Below, piece by piece: positions 1-7,702 of a DNA stretch of 64,000 nt. This DNA comes from Lewinellaceae bacterium. Its GTDB lineage: Bacteria > Bacteroidota > Bacteroidia > Chitinophagales > Saprospiraceae. Made by a program: the position numbers and the translations under genes. Position 1 is the stretch's first letter, and each line of letters begins with the position of its first letter. The stretch is from the NCBI GenBank assembly GCA_020636195.1, contig JACJYH010000001.1, forward strand, positions 674,872-738,871, written 5' to 3'. The notes under the pieces are model-generated. The model saw nothing but the letters and a program-made list of their open reading frames with translations, was not told the DNA's origin and ran no database searches.

Positions 1-582
1 TACAACGACATCTTCGGATTTCAGTTTACAATTGGTGTGAGAGGTGCACAGTTTGTAGAGGTTGAGTCAGGCGCATTGGCCGTGACAAATGCAAATGTAG
101 GAGTTCACACCGGTAAATTGACGATGAGCTATTCCAATGATGAAGCAGAGAGCGTAACTGAGGGTGAAGTATTGTTTACATTAGTGATGAAAGCTACAGA
201 ATCAACAACACTAGGTGAAGCATTGCACATAGGATCAGACATCATACCCGCAGAATCCTATATTGGTAATGATATGGAAATTGGCAAGGTAAGCTTAGAG
301 TTCAGAAATGCAGAGGCATCAGAATTTGCATTGTACCAAAACGAACCAAACCCATTCAGAACAGAGACAGTAATCAGATACAACATGCCTGAAGCAGGAT
401 CAGCAACGATCACAGTATATGATGTAGCAGGTAAAGTAGCTGCACAGAGAGTTGTAAATGCTGCTAAAGGTATGAATACTGAGAAATTTACAAGAGCGGA
501 CATCAATGCAAGCGGCGTACTTTTGTACAAAGTAGAAAGTGGCGACCACGTAGCTACAAAGAAAATGATCATCATCGACTAA
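1..582 (+). CDS. T9SS-secreted protein, C-terminal part (truncated by window start)
   Basis: The reading frame is open from base 1, so this is the 3' end of a longer gene; the GTG at 37 is internal, not a start. About the first 100 residues look like a beta-sandwich of cohesin type (alternating strands, a VLFTLVMKA segment), which in such proteins usually mediates adhesion or assembly; this assignment is by eye. The last ~80 residues are a type A T9SS sorting domain: FALYQNEPNPF, then strands ending in YDVAGK and a KMIIID terminus. The product should cross the outer membrane through the T9SS and be surface-attached or released. It is the only plus-strand gene in the first 18 kb and converges on the operon to its right. 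No terminator is obvious after the stop. Confidence 0.85.
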   Translation, partial: YNDIFGFQFTIGVRGAQFVEVESGALAVTNANVGVHTGKLTMSYSNDEAESVTEGEVLFTLVMKATESTTLGEALHIGSDIIPAESYIGNDMEIGKVSLEFRNAEASEFALYQNEPNPFRTETVIRYNMPEAGSATITVYDVAGKVAAQRVVNAAKGMNTEKFTRADINASGVLLYKVESGDHVATKKMIIID

Positions 583-721
583 TCGGAGATGGTGTATACA
601 GATATGGTAAAAATATTGGTGAGACTTAGGATAGTTCCGTTCTTGCTAGATGGATCATTAACAATAAAAATACTTCAATACTTTCTCCTTATACTAAAAA
701 ATGGTTGCGGATGCTTTTTTT

Positions 722-871
722 TTAATTTGCTTCAGCGCAATTTCCTTTTTTTATAAGAACAATAGCTTGATAATAATCTTTGAAATCTACAGACAAAAAG
801 TCTTTATCTTGTGCCATATTTTTTGAACCAAGCAGCGAAATTATGATCATCATTGAGACTATTTTCAACAT
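722..871 (-). CDS. Small secreted protein, 49 aa, last gene of a three-gene unit
   Basis: The ATG at 871 lies 3 bases past the stop of the gene ending at 875, a spacing typical of translational coupling. The product starts with a good signal peptide (MLKIVSMMIIISLLG, then an Ala-Gln cleavage-like site) followed by about 28 residues (DKDFLSVDFKDYYQ...). The mature part resembles the first helix of a TPR-like domain, so the gene may be truncated. The stop is followed by a run of nine A on the coding strand, where a slippage frameshift could have cut a longer gene. Function unknown. Confidence 0.5.
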   Translation of the reverse strand: MLKIVSMMIIISLLGSKNMAQDKDFLSVDFKDYYQAIVLIKKGNCAEAN

Positions 872-874
872 AAA

Positions 875-1312
875 TTAAAATAATTTTTGAAGATATAGGT
901 TTAAGATGAATTCATCTGCCGGCTGATAGAATTCAGCATGCCACTGATTACCGGAACGTGAGATGGTAGTGATGTAAAGATCATCTGAAGTATCGTTTGG
1001 CATGCTTACAAATATTTTATTCGGATCACCTTCAAAATTTGTAACAAAGTTTCCTTCCTTCACTTGAACAGAACCATCAGCTTTGTGAATTATTGATCTA
1101 AATGTCTCATCAGGATTAAATTCAAATTCAAGCGGGTGTATTTGTATGGTGGAATAAAAATCAGCAACCGGAATCTCTGTCCAAACACCATTATGTAATG
1201 TTTTATATGTGCCATTACTATTGCATTGCCAATGTCCAGTAATACCATTATCAGAATTGCATGTTAATGATGATAGTGATAAAAAAAGAATAGATATCAA
1301 GATGTATTTCAT
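875..1312 (-). CDS. Small secreted or lipoprotein, possible lipocalin-like fold
   Basis: 145 aa. The N-terminus is a hydrophobic signal (MKYILISILFLSLSSLTC). The Cys at 18 could be a lipoprotein acylation site, but Leu-Thr-Cys is a weak lipobox. The mature part has a GHWQC start, several beta-strand-like stretches and an FEFNPDETF motif. That pattern (G-x-W near the start, then strands describing input and expected output) is seen in lipocalin-like Bacteroidota lipoproteins; I could not confirm the family. The start codon lies 10 bases after the stop of the LRR gene at 1323 and inside the end of the 940-bp repeat, so the two are probably cotranscribed. Confidence 0.6.
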   Translation of the reverse strand: MKYILISILFLSLSSLTCNSDNGITGHWQCNSNGTYKTLHNGVWTEIPVADFYSTIQIHPLEFEFNPDETFRSIIHKADGSVQVKEGNFVTNFEGDPNKIFVSMPNDTSDDLYITTISRSGNQWHAEFYQPADEFILNLYLQKLF

Positions 1313-2243
1313 GATAAATCAATCATATTTTGACAAAATACTTGAAGCCAAATTGACTATTTGATTCTACTTTAACTAAATACATTCCTGATGAAAAGTC
1401 TCCAATATAAATTTCACTTTTTACAGATTCTCTTACCAATTTACCATAAATATCATACAACTGGACTTTATCAATATCAGTGCCAATAATTTTAGTAAAA
1501 TTGTCGGATGGGTTAGGGACAATTGAAAAATCAATTTCTTGGTTATCTTTCACTGACGATGTACATGTTCCAGCACCGGAACTGCAAAAATCTTCCCATG
1601 GTGCAGCAAAGCTGTTACCATCACTTACTTTACTATTATTTAGCCCTGTAATCGTGCCCATATTGTGATCACATAAATCTGCCAATTGAGGAGGATAACA
1701 TCCACTCAAATTGTTATTATTAAAGGTAATCGTTGACGGATTCGGAATATTGATCAATGAAGTAGGCAATGATCCTGATAATTGATTATTGGCTAATAGT
1801 AAATTTACCAGATTTGGATTATTTGTTCCAAATGCTGGTATTGTGCCCGTAAAATCATTACTTGCAAAATTGACTTCAACTAAAGACGCCATATTTGCCA
1901 TACAAGGTGGAATGCTTCCCGTGTGATTATTTCGCAAAAGGCTAAAAAATTGCAAATGAGGAATGTTGCAAATCGTGTTAGGAATGATACCCGTAAGTCC
2001 GGGATTGTCATAGAGTACTAACCAGTTTACCTCGTTCAATCCATCAATGGAAGGTGGGATAGTGCCGACCAGATTGTTAAAATTCAATCCTAGTGCAGAC
2101 ACTCTATGATTACCATTACATGTAATCCCATACCAAGGTGTACCATCGTGCAGACCACACGGATCACAATCTTCAAACCATGGTTTGTTCCCTGCAACTG
2201 TATTTTTCCATTGATCTCCATTGGTAGCGTCGTAAAAGGCTTG
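1304..2243. repeat. 940-bp exact direct repeat, copy 1 (LRR plus sorting domain)
   Basis: Matches 6763-7702 at a constant offset of 5459 with no difference seen in any part compared. It covers the last 306 codons of the LRR gene, the stop, the short intergenic gap, and the first three codons (Met-Lys-Tyr) of the downstream gene. Identity at synonymous and intergenic positions means a very recent duplication or gene conversion, or an assembly artefact. Confidence 0.9.
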
Positions 2244-3473
2244 GAGCGCTGGGATGTCGGGATGGGAGCAATCATCTTGGCAAAGCCCATTTCCTGAGTC
2301 TTCAGGATAGCGAAATAATCCTGAGTTTTCAGCCCAAGGTCCAAAAGACAAATATAGTTTACCATCATTCTCAAATTGAATTAAAGCTGAACCATTTCCT
2401 TCTGAAGTATCAAAACAGGATTGGTCTCCAACTAAACCTTCAATTTTCAAGTTACCAGATGAATGAATGTATGCAATTTTATTATTTAATAATTCAAAAT
2501 TATTTGAATAAAGAAAATCATCAGTAATTACCACGTTTTCAATAAACGGGATTGTATTAACATCTAGTGTTGATATGGTTCCAGGAGAGTCCAAATTCAA
2601 TAAATATAAAATTCCGTTAATATTTTTGATTGAGTATAAGTTGCTAGAAATTTGAGGATTGTAGTAGCTTATATTCAAATTCTCATCAATTATTATAATG
2701 TCAGATTCCAATCTTGCTAATATATATAAACTATTGTCAAATACAATTGATCGGTCAAAACGAAAAGTAATGTCTTTGTTGTTTGCATTGTAGTTTAAAC
2801 TTGTAATATTAATACCATTAAATGCAGCTAATTCACCGTTTTTTTTAACGCCAATAAGATGATTATCAAGTTTTTGCAATGGATAATTTACATTTCCGCT
2901 ATGGATAAAATCAAAATCTTCTGTGACTAAAGATAAATTTGAACCGTCAAATTTCCATAAAACATCATCATGATTTGCGGTTCCACTATAAAATTGAATA
3001 AATAGTAAATTATTGAATTCTATAAAATATGGATATGATACAGAATAAGGAAATTCTGAAGAACTATACCCAGTGTTTAAATTTATTAATTTTTTTTGTG
3101 AGCCATTGTTAGTGCTTGCTAGAGCAATTAAATCATTCCCAAATTTGGTTAAATATTGAACATTTAATGGGCTAATATCATATTCTAACAACCCAGTTGA
3201 ATTAGTTATTTTAAAAATTTTTCCTTGATCTATGATATATATAGAATTATCAACCGTTACTTGATATCCTTTTATTTCAACTTGATTTTGATCTCTTATA
3301 GGAAGAATGTTATCGTTTAAATCTAGATAGAAATTATCATTATTTGAATTCAAATATATTCCTGAATTTACCTTATTTAATAAAACACCATTATTCGTTT
3401 GATATAATAATGTTTGAGAATATGTATAATTAAAATAAAATAAGGGCAATAAAAGTCTCAATAAATATTTCAT
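1323..3473 (-). CDS. LRR surface protein with propeller-like N-terminus and T9SS sorting domain
   Basis: The start chosen is the ATG at 3473 (MKYLLRLLLPLF...), which gives a clean signal peptide and 716 aa; the frame stays open to 3533 but that part is promoter-region repeat. Residues ~20-390 are beta-rich with propeller-like repeats (YLTKFGNDLIALAS, ILYLLNLDS) and share nothing with the other LRR gene. Residues ~411-640 begin with a plant-type LRR cap (ALQAFYDATNGDQWKN) followed by 5-6 LRRs with the L-x-G-x-IP signature. The last ~75 residues are a T9SS type A domain (VPNPSDN... YDIYGKLV... FSSGMYLVKV). It is likely a secreted binding or adhesion protein. It heads a unit with the genes at 875-1312 and 722-871, and is preceded by a conserved promoter motif. 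Confidence 0.85.
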   Translation of the reverse strand: MKYLLRLLLPLFYFNYTYSQTLLYQTNNGVLLNKVNSGIYLNSNNDNFYLDLNDNILPIRDQNQVEIKGYQVTVDNSIYIIDQGKIFKITNSTGLLEYDISPLNVQYLTKFGNDLIALASTNNGSQKKLINLNTGYSSSEFPYSVSYPYFIEFNNLLFIQFYSGTANHDDVLWKFDGSNLSLVTEDFDFIHSGNVNYPLQKLDNHLIGVKKNGELAAFNGINITSLNYNANNKDITFRFDRSIVFDNSLYILARLESDIIIIDENLNISYYNPQISSNLYSIKNINGILYLLNLDSPGTISTLDVNTIPFIENVVITDDFLYSNNFELLNNKIAYIHSSGNLKIEGLVGDQSCFDTSEGNGSALIQFENDGKLYLSFGPWAENSGLFRYPEDSGNGLCQDDCSHPDIPALQAFYDATNGDQWKNTVAGNKPWFEDCDPCGLHDGTPWYGITCNGNHRVSALGLNFNNLVGTIPPSIDGLNEVNWLVLYDNPGLTGIIPNTICNIPHLQFFSLLRNNHTGSIPPCMANMASLVEVNFASNDFTGTIPAFGTNNPNLVNLLLANNQLSGSLPTSLINIPNPSTITFNNNNLSGCYPPQLADLCDHNMGTITGLNNSKVSDGNSFAAPWEDFCSSGAGTCTSSVKDNQEIDFSIVPNPSDNFTKIIGTDIDKVQLYDIYGKLVRESVKSEIYIGDFSSGMYLVKVESNSQFGFKYFVKI

Positions 3474-3485
3474 GATTTGTATTTT

Positions 3486-3581
3486 ATTAAATGCTTCAAA
3501 ATTCGACATTAATACCGTAATATTCTTTATCACTTTATGGATGGTAGCATAAAAGTGATAGATGGTAGGCTTGGGTTTATT
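3486..3581 (-). promoter_or_regulatory. Promoter-region repeat P1 with two CTACCATC sites 21 bp apart
   Basis: A 96-bp block about 90% identical to 6615-6710. On the gene strand it carries CTACCATC twice (plus-strand 3561-3568 and 3540-3547), exactly two helical turns apart. A GAATTTTG box (3497-3504) lies 35 bases further down and is one base off the TAnnTTTG -7 element of this phylum. The LRR gene starts at 3473. Paired direct repeats about 21-22 bp apart are the usual layout for LytTR-domain regulators, and a LytTR regulator is encoded at 17383-18123; the link is inferred. Confidence 0.55.
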
Positions 3582-3629
3582 TTTGGAATTTGTTTATAGC
3601 TGAATCCTTGCTAAAAACTTCTGCTTTTC

Positions 3630-3718
3630 GTAGTTTGTAACTACGAATCAATATAATAAACCACACTGCTCAGTAGATATAAAACAATTATAATATTTTT
3701 CAGTAGTTACAAACTACT
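3630..3718. repeat. Palindrome-ended element, copy 1
   Basis: The left end GTAGTTTGTAACTAC (3630-3644) is itself an inverted repeat, and its reverse complement occurs at 3703-3717, inside a 17-bp palindrome (3702-3718). About 58 AT-rich bases lie between. The copy at 5251-5357 is similar and in the same orientation; the two flank the kinase gene. It resembles a small non-autonomous or REP-like element; no transposase is nearby. Confidence 0.6.
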
Positions 3719-3828
3719 GATAGCGGGCTACTGAAATCGGAGCGGATTTATGTTTTGTAGCATTTGGATAATATGCGATCGTCCGTGGGAATAATTAATT
3801 TGAATTGTTATTGAATGCGTGTTAATAT

Positions 3829-5139
3829 TTACATTGGTACATTTATTGATATCAAGGTTCCATCGACATTTGAATTTATATTTAAACCATAGCTTTTGCC
3901 AAAATTATCATAAATTAGTTTTAAGCGTTTTTTAGTTAACTCCATGCCAAAAGATTTAGTTTCTTTTTTCTCGTAAGTACTTTGAAATCCTCCTCCATTA
4001 TCTAAAATTGTAATCCTTAAATTATTTATTTCATTCTCAAAATGTACTTTTATAATACCTTCTCGGTTTTTCTTACCTTTCATGCCATGTATGATCGCAT
4101 TCTCAACAAAAGGTTGAATTAAAAATGGAGGAATGAAGATATTTTGCAAATCCATTTCAGGCGAGTTTGTTATAAAAAATTGAAACTTATCAGGAGTCCT
4201 CATTTTTTCCAATTCACAGTAATTAGTTAGCAAGGTGATTTCATTTTCTAGACTTATTTTATCCTCATTGGATGCTTCCAAGAACAATCGAATCAGTTTG
4301 GCAAACATGGATAGATAATTCATGGCAGTAAATTTTTCATTCGTCATGATGTAGTTTTGTACAGAGTTTAGACAATTAAAGATGAAATGTGGATTCATTT
4401 GAGCATTTAGTGCTTCTTGTCGCGCATTCTGAATTTCTTTCTCCATCTCATAGTTTGCAAATGACAATTTCTTTTTTTCTTCCGCACTAATAAAATAGAT
4501 AATATAATTTAAAATAGTCAATTCAATCAAAAAGAATATTTCAGAAACAATAAATGGATTTATCTTAAGATTTGACATTTTATCCACGTAATATAAAAAC
4601 AACCCAATCGTTAATCCTGTACAAAGAATAAGCATGGAATAACCTATTAAACGTACAATTCTATTTTTGTGCCTTATTAGCCAATATGAAGCATATAGGT
4701 ATAAAAATGAATTGATAGAACTACCAATTATGATAATTAGTTCCGTAAAGAACTGACTATGAAATAATCTTTGAGAAATTCCAGCAAACACAACCATGGC
4801 AATGGTAGTTACTAAGATCAGCTTGATGGCATTTATTTTATAATTTTTTAAATATATAAAAATACAGGAATGCAAATGATGTAGCAGTTGGTATATAAAT
4901 AATATGTAGAATAGAAACGAAAAGCCTAAAAATGTTTTTTCAAAAAAATATCCATGACCCAAGATAGCATATTTTTCAAAATTATTTTTGTTCTGAAAGT
5001 TTTGTAAGAAGAAGTATATTGCGCTTATTATGTAAATACCATATGAAATATAATAATACTGAAATTCTTTAATTATTTTCCAAATTACAGGTATGATAAA
5101 AGACAAGCAACTTCCTATTAAAAACAACTCCCATTGCAT
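3829..5139 (-). CDS. Membrane sensor histidine kinase, LytS type
   Basis: 436 aa. Residues ~1-215 form seven or so hydrophobic segments (sensor in the membrane). A short linker leads to a His_kinase domain with the phospho-acceptor motif NAQMNPHFIFNCLNS. The ATPase part follows, with PPFLIQPFVENAIIHG (N box) and ILDNGGGF (G box). This family phosphorylates LytTR-type regulators. No response regulator is adjacent. The kinase core is strikingly like that of the kinase at 14439-17393 (NPHFIFNCLNS, YCELEKMR, PPFLIQPFVENAI, SFGM-LTKKRL), so both may feed the regulator at 17383-18123 (inference). The gene is flanked by direct copies of a palindromic element, suggesting it may have moved as a unit. 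Confidence 0.9.
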   Translation of the reverse strand: MQWELFLIGSCLSFIIPVIWKIIKEFQYYYISYGIYIISAIYFFLQNFQNKNNFEKYAILGHGYFFEKTFLGFSFLFYILFIYQLLHHLHSCIFIYLKNYKINAIKLILVTTIAMVVFAGISQRLFHSQFFTELIIIIGSSINSFLYLYASYWLIRHKNRIVRLIGYSMLILCTGLTIGLFLYYVDKMSNLKINPFIVSEIFFLIELTILNYIIYFISAEEKKKLSFANYEMEKEIQNARQEALNAQMNPHFIFNCLNSVQNYIMTNEKFTAMNYLSMFAKLIRLFLEASNEDKISLENEITLLTNYCELEKMRTPDKFQFFITNSPEMDLQNIFIPPFLIQPFVENAIIHGMKGKKNREGIIKVHFENEINNLRITILDNGGGFQSTYEKKETKSFGMELTKKRLKLIYDNFGKSYGLNINSNVDGTLISINVPM

Positions 5140-5580
5140 ATCCTATGTTACATTTTTATATTTTAATTGATTTATTATATGTTTGCTATATGGATCAAAT
5201 GACAAGGTATAATAAAATGGTTATATTTCAAAGTGATCAATTTATTCAGATAGTTTGCAACTACGAATCACTATAATAAACCACACTGCTCAGCAGATAA
5301 AAAATACTAAAAGTGTATGGGTTCAATTATGATATTTTTCATTAGTTACTAACTACTGTGCATAATGTAAATATTAATAAATACACCGGAGCGAAATTTA
5401 ATTTAATGTTTGTCATATCACATTTAATTTATATTTAATTTTGAAATATTCTGCTATAGTTTGCAATTATGAATAGCACAAAATTTTGTAACCATTTAGA
5501 AATTTGAACAATCCAAAAATGATATTAAATATAATAGCTTATAAATACCTTATAAATCATACTCTTTATTTGATTGAATC
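5140..5580. other. AT-rich non-coding stretch
   Basis: Apart from the repeat at 5251-5357 and a degenerate half copy near 5457-5475 (TAGTTTGCAATTATGAAT), I see no gene, terminator or convincing promoter. It separates the broken lipoprotein gene at 5581 from the kinase. Confidence 0.5.
5251..5357. repeat. Palindrome-ended element, copy 2
   Basis: Starts TAGTTTGCAACTACGAATCA and shares the ATAATAAACCACACTGCTCAG block with copy 1 (3631-3718). It carries ~18 extra bases in the middle and ends in ATTAGTTACTAACTACT. Same orientation as copy 1, on the other side of the kinase gene. Confidence 0.6.
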
Positions 5581-5935
5581 CTAATAGCTCACTTGAATTT
5601 CAACCGATTTTTCAAATAAATTTCCAAAATTTATGGAACCTGATGCTTGTACAAGACTTAGGTATTGCTTCCAACTTTATCAGTTTTAACCCAATAATCA
5701 ATTTGTGAACTAAATGCAGTAACTGGTATTACGTTTTTTAAATTGGATGATAAAACAGCTGATCCAGAATTAAATCCATTTCCTGAAATAAAAACATTTA
5801 ATTTATTAGCAGTAGTACAATTAGAGCAAGTGACGTTAAAGTTACCAGTTCTATTATTACATGAACCTTCATCTGATTTTGAACAGGAAACAATAAGGTA
5901 AAAACAGGAAAAAAATGTACAATCAAATTTCTCAT
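5581..5935 (-). pseudogene. Small lipoprotein gene broken by two frameshifts
   Basis: Read with two one-base corrections, this is a 118-aa lipoprotein. The ATG at 5935 gives MRNLIVHFF; adding one T to the 7-T run near 5909-5915 restores FSCFYLIVSCSKSDEG, a normal lipobox (Val-Ser-Cys). The frame then runs open for 75 codons from 5885. Near 5668-5671 a missing A (GGAAGC instead of GGAAAGC) must be restored to read on through QYLSLVQASGSINFGNLFE to a stop at 5581. The rebuilt protein has a Cys-rich stretch (VTCSNCTTAN) and a strand-rich end. Both lesions are single-base losses in or near homopolymers, so they are either decay or sequencing error. It is probably cotranscribed with the gene at 5952. 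Function unknown. Confidence 0.55.
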
Positions 5936-5951
5936 TTTAATTAATTTATGG

Positions 5952-6571
5952 TTAAAAATATCTAATAAATCTCACCCGCTGACCAGGGTTAGTAAAACCA
6001 AAAACACCATTGGTCATAGATGCAACCGTAGGTGTCCATTTATCGTTAGGTAACTGTTCCAGTGTTGAGCACCAATAAGACTTACATTCTCCTACAGTCA
6101 ATATCAAGTTTGGAATTGAACTTTTCATTTCATATATTAACTTTAGTTCATCCTTTGATGGCACAAACCAATCAGATTTACCATTTAAAGAATAAGATGA
6201 AGCAAAATTCCAATTAGTCCCAGTCGCATTTATTAAGTACTGCGTATTCGCTTTTCCTGTGCCGATATTATTGTCTGTGTTTAGGGACGTTGTAAATGTA
6301 TTAGATAAGAAGCAAGTTGAATTTGGATCATCTTCCGACGCCACTTCAATATATCTCCAGCCATCTGTATATGCACCTTTATCATAAATGATTATGCCAT
6401 TTGCTTGACCTTGGCCACCAACTTCATAACATGGAGTACAATCTCCTCCACAGTCCACACCAGTCTCATTGCCATTCTTAATGCCATCTAAGCAGGTTGG
6501 TTCAGGTCTTTGCCACAAGAGATAATCAATGCTGTACATACAAAGTGTACAATAAAATTCTTGAAATTCAT
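5952..6571 (-). CDS. DUF1566-like lipoprotein with an apparent frameshift after the signal peptide
   Basis: The ATG at 6571 encodes MNFKNFIVHFVCTALIISCGKD, a textbook lipoprotein signal with lipobox Ile-Ile-Ser-Cys, but that frame stops at 6488. The rest is in the next frame (open to 6662) and starts PEPTCLDGIKNG. One extra C in GACCT (6504-6508) joins them as GKDPEPTCLDG. The mature protein has a CLDGIKNGNETGVDCGG / CTPC Cys module common in this phylum. A DUF1566/Lcl_C domain follows, with its hallmarks DWFVPSKDEL, YWCSTLE and the VRFIRYF end; this domain occurs in surface and carbohydrate-related proteins. The frame extending to 6662 has no signal peptide and runs through promoter repeat, so it is unlikely to be the real start. 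Either a recent pseudogene or a sequencing error. Confidence 0.7.
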
Positions 6572-6614
6572 TTTTGAAACATTTAGTAGTGAAATAATGA
6601 GTATTCGCATTGTA

Positions 6615-6710
6615 ATTAAATGCTTCAAAATTCATCATAAATACCGTAATATTCTTTATCACTTTATGGATGGTAGCAGAAAAGTGATAGATGGTAGGCT
6701 TGAGTTTATT
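6615..6710 (-). promoter_or_regulatory. Promoter-region repeat P2 with two CTACCATC sites
   Basis: Second copy of the block at 3486-3581. The two sites are at plus-strand 6690-6697 and 6669-6676 (21 bp apart). The GAATTTTG box is at 6626-6633, again exactly 36 positions from the near site. It lies upstream of the lipoprotein gene starting at 6571. Confidence 0.55.
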
Positions 6711-6762
6711 ATAGGCAATTATAATTTCACTCTAAAGGCTATCAAAAGTCAAATACAAATAC

Positions 6763-7702
6763 GTATTTCATGATAAATCAATCATATTTTGACAAAATAC
6801 TTGAAGCCAAATTGACTATTTGATTCTACTTTAACTAAATACATTCCTGATGAAAAGTCTCCAATATAAATTTCACTTTTTACAGATTCTCTTACCAATT
6901 TACCATAAATATCATACAACTGGACTTTATCAATATCAGTGCCAATAATTTTAGTAAAATTGTCGGATGGGTTAGGGACAATTGAAAAATCAATTTCTTG
7001 GTTATCTTTCACTGACGATGTACATGTTCCAGCACCGGAACTGCAAAAATCTTCCCATGGTGCAGCAAAGCTGTTACCATCACTTACTTTACTATTATTT
7101 AGCCCTGTAATCGTGCCCATATTGTGATCACATAAATCTGCCAATTGAGGAGGATAACATCCACTCAAATTGTTATTATTAAAGGTAATCGTTGACGGAT
7201 TCGGAATATTGATCAATGAAGTAGGCAATGATCCTGATAATTGATTATTGGCTAATAGTAAATTTACCAGATTTGGATTATTTGTTCCAAATGCTGGTAT
7301 TGTGCCCGTAAAATCATTACTTGCAAAATTGACTTCAACTAAAGACGCCATATTTGCCATACAAGGTGGAATGCTTCCCGTGTGATTATTTCGCAAAAGG
7401 CTAAAAAATTGCAAATGAGGAATGTTGCAAATCGTGTTAGGAATGATACCCGTAAGTCCGGGATTGTCATAGAGTACTAACCAGTTTACCTCGTTCAATC
7501 CATCAATGGAAGGTGGGATAGTGCCGACCAGATTGTTAAAATTCAATCCTAGTGCAGACACTCTATGATTACCATTACATGTAATCCCATACCAAGGTGT
7601 ACCATCGTGCAGACCACACGGATCACAATCTTCAAACCATGGTTTGTTCCCTGCAACTGTATTTTTCCATTGATCTCCATTGGTAGCGTCGTAAAAGGCT
7701 TG
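6763..7702. repeat. 940-bp exact direct repeat, copy 2
   Basis: Counterpart of 1304-2243. At its left edge it includes ATG-AAA-TAC, the first codons of what in copy 1 is the downstream small gene. Here the frame continues only as MKYVFVFDF before a stop, so the downstream gene is missing. The right edge is inside the LRR cap, just after GTAAAAGGCTTG. Confidence 0.9.

Noticed and set aside
3473..3533. N-terminal extension of the LRR protein up to 3533
   Set aside because: It reads through the P1 promoter repeat and would bury the signal peptide 20 residues in.
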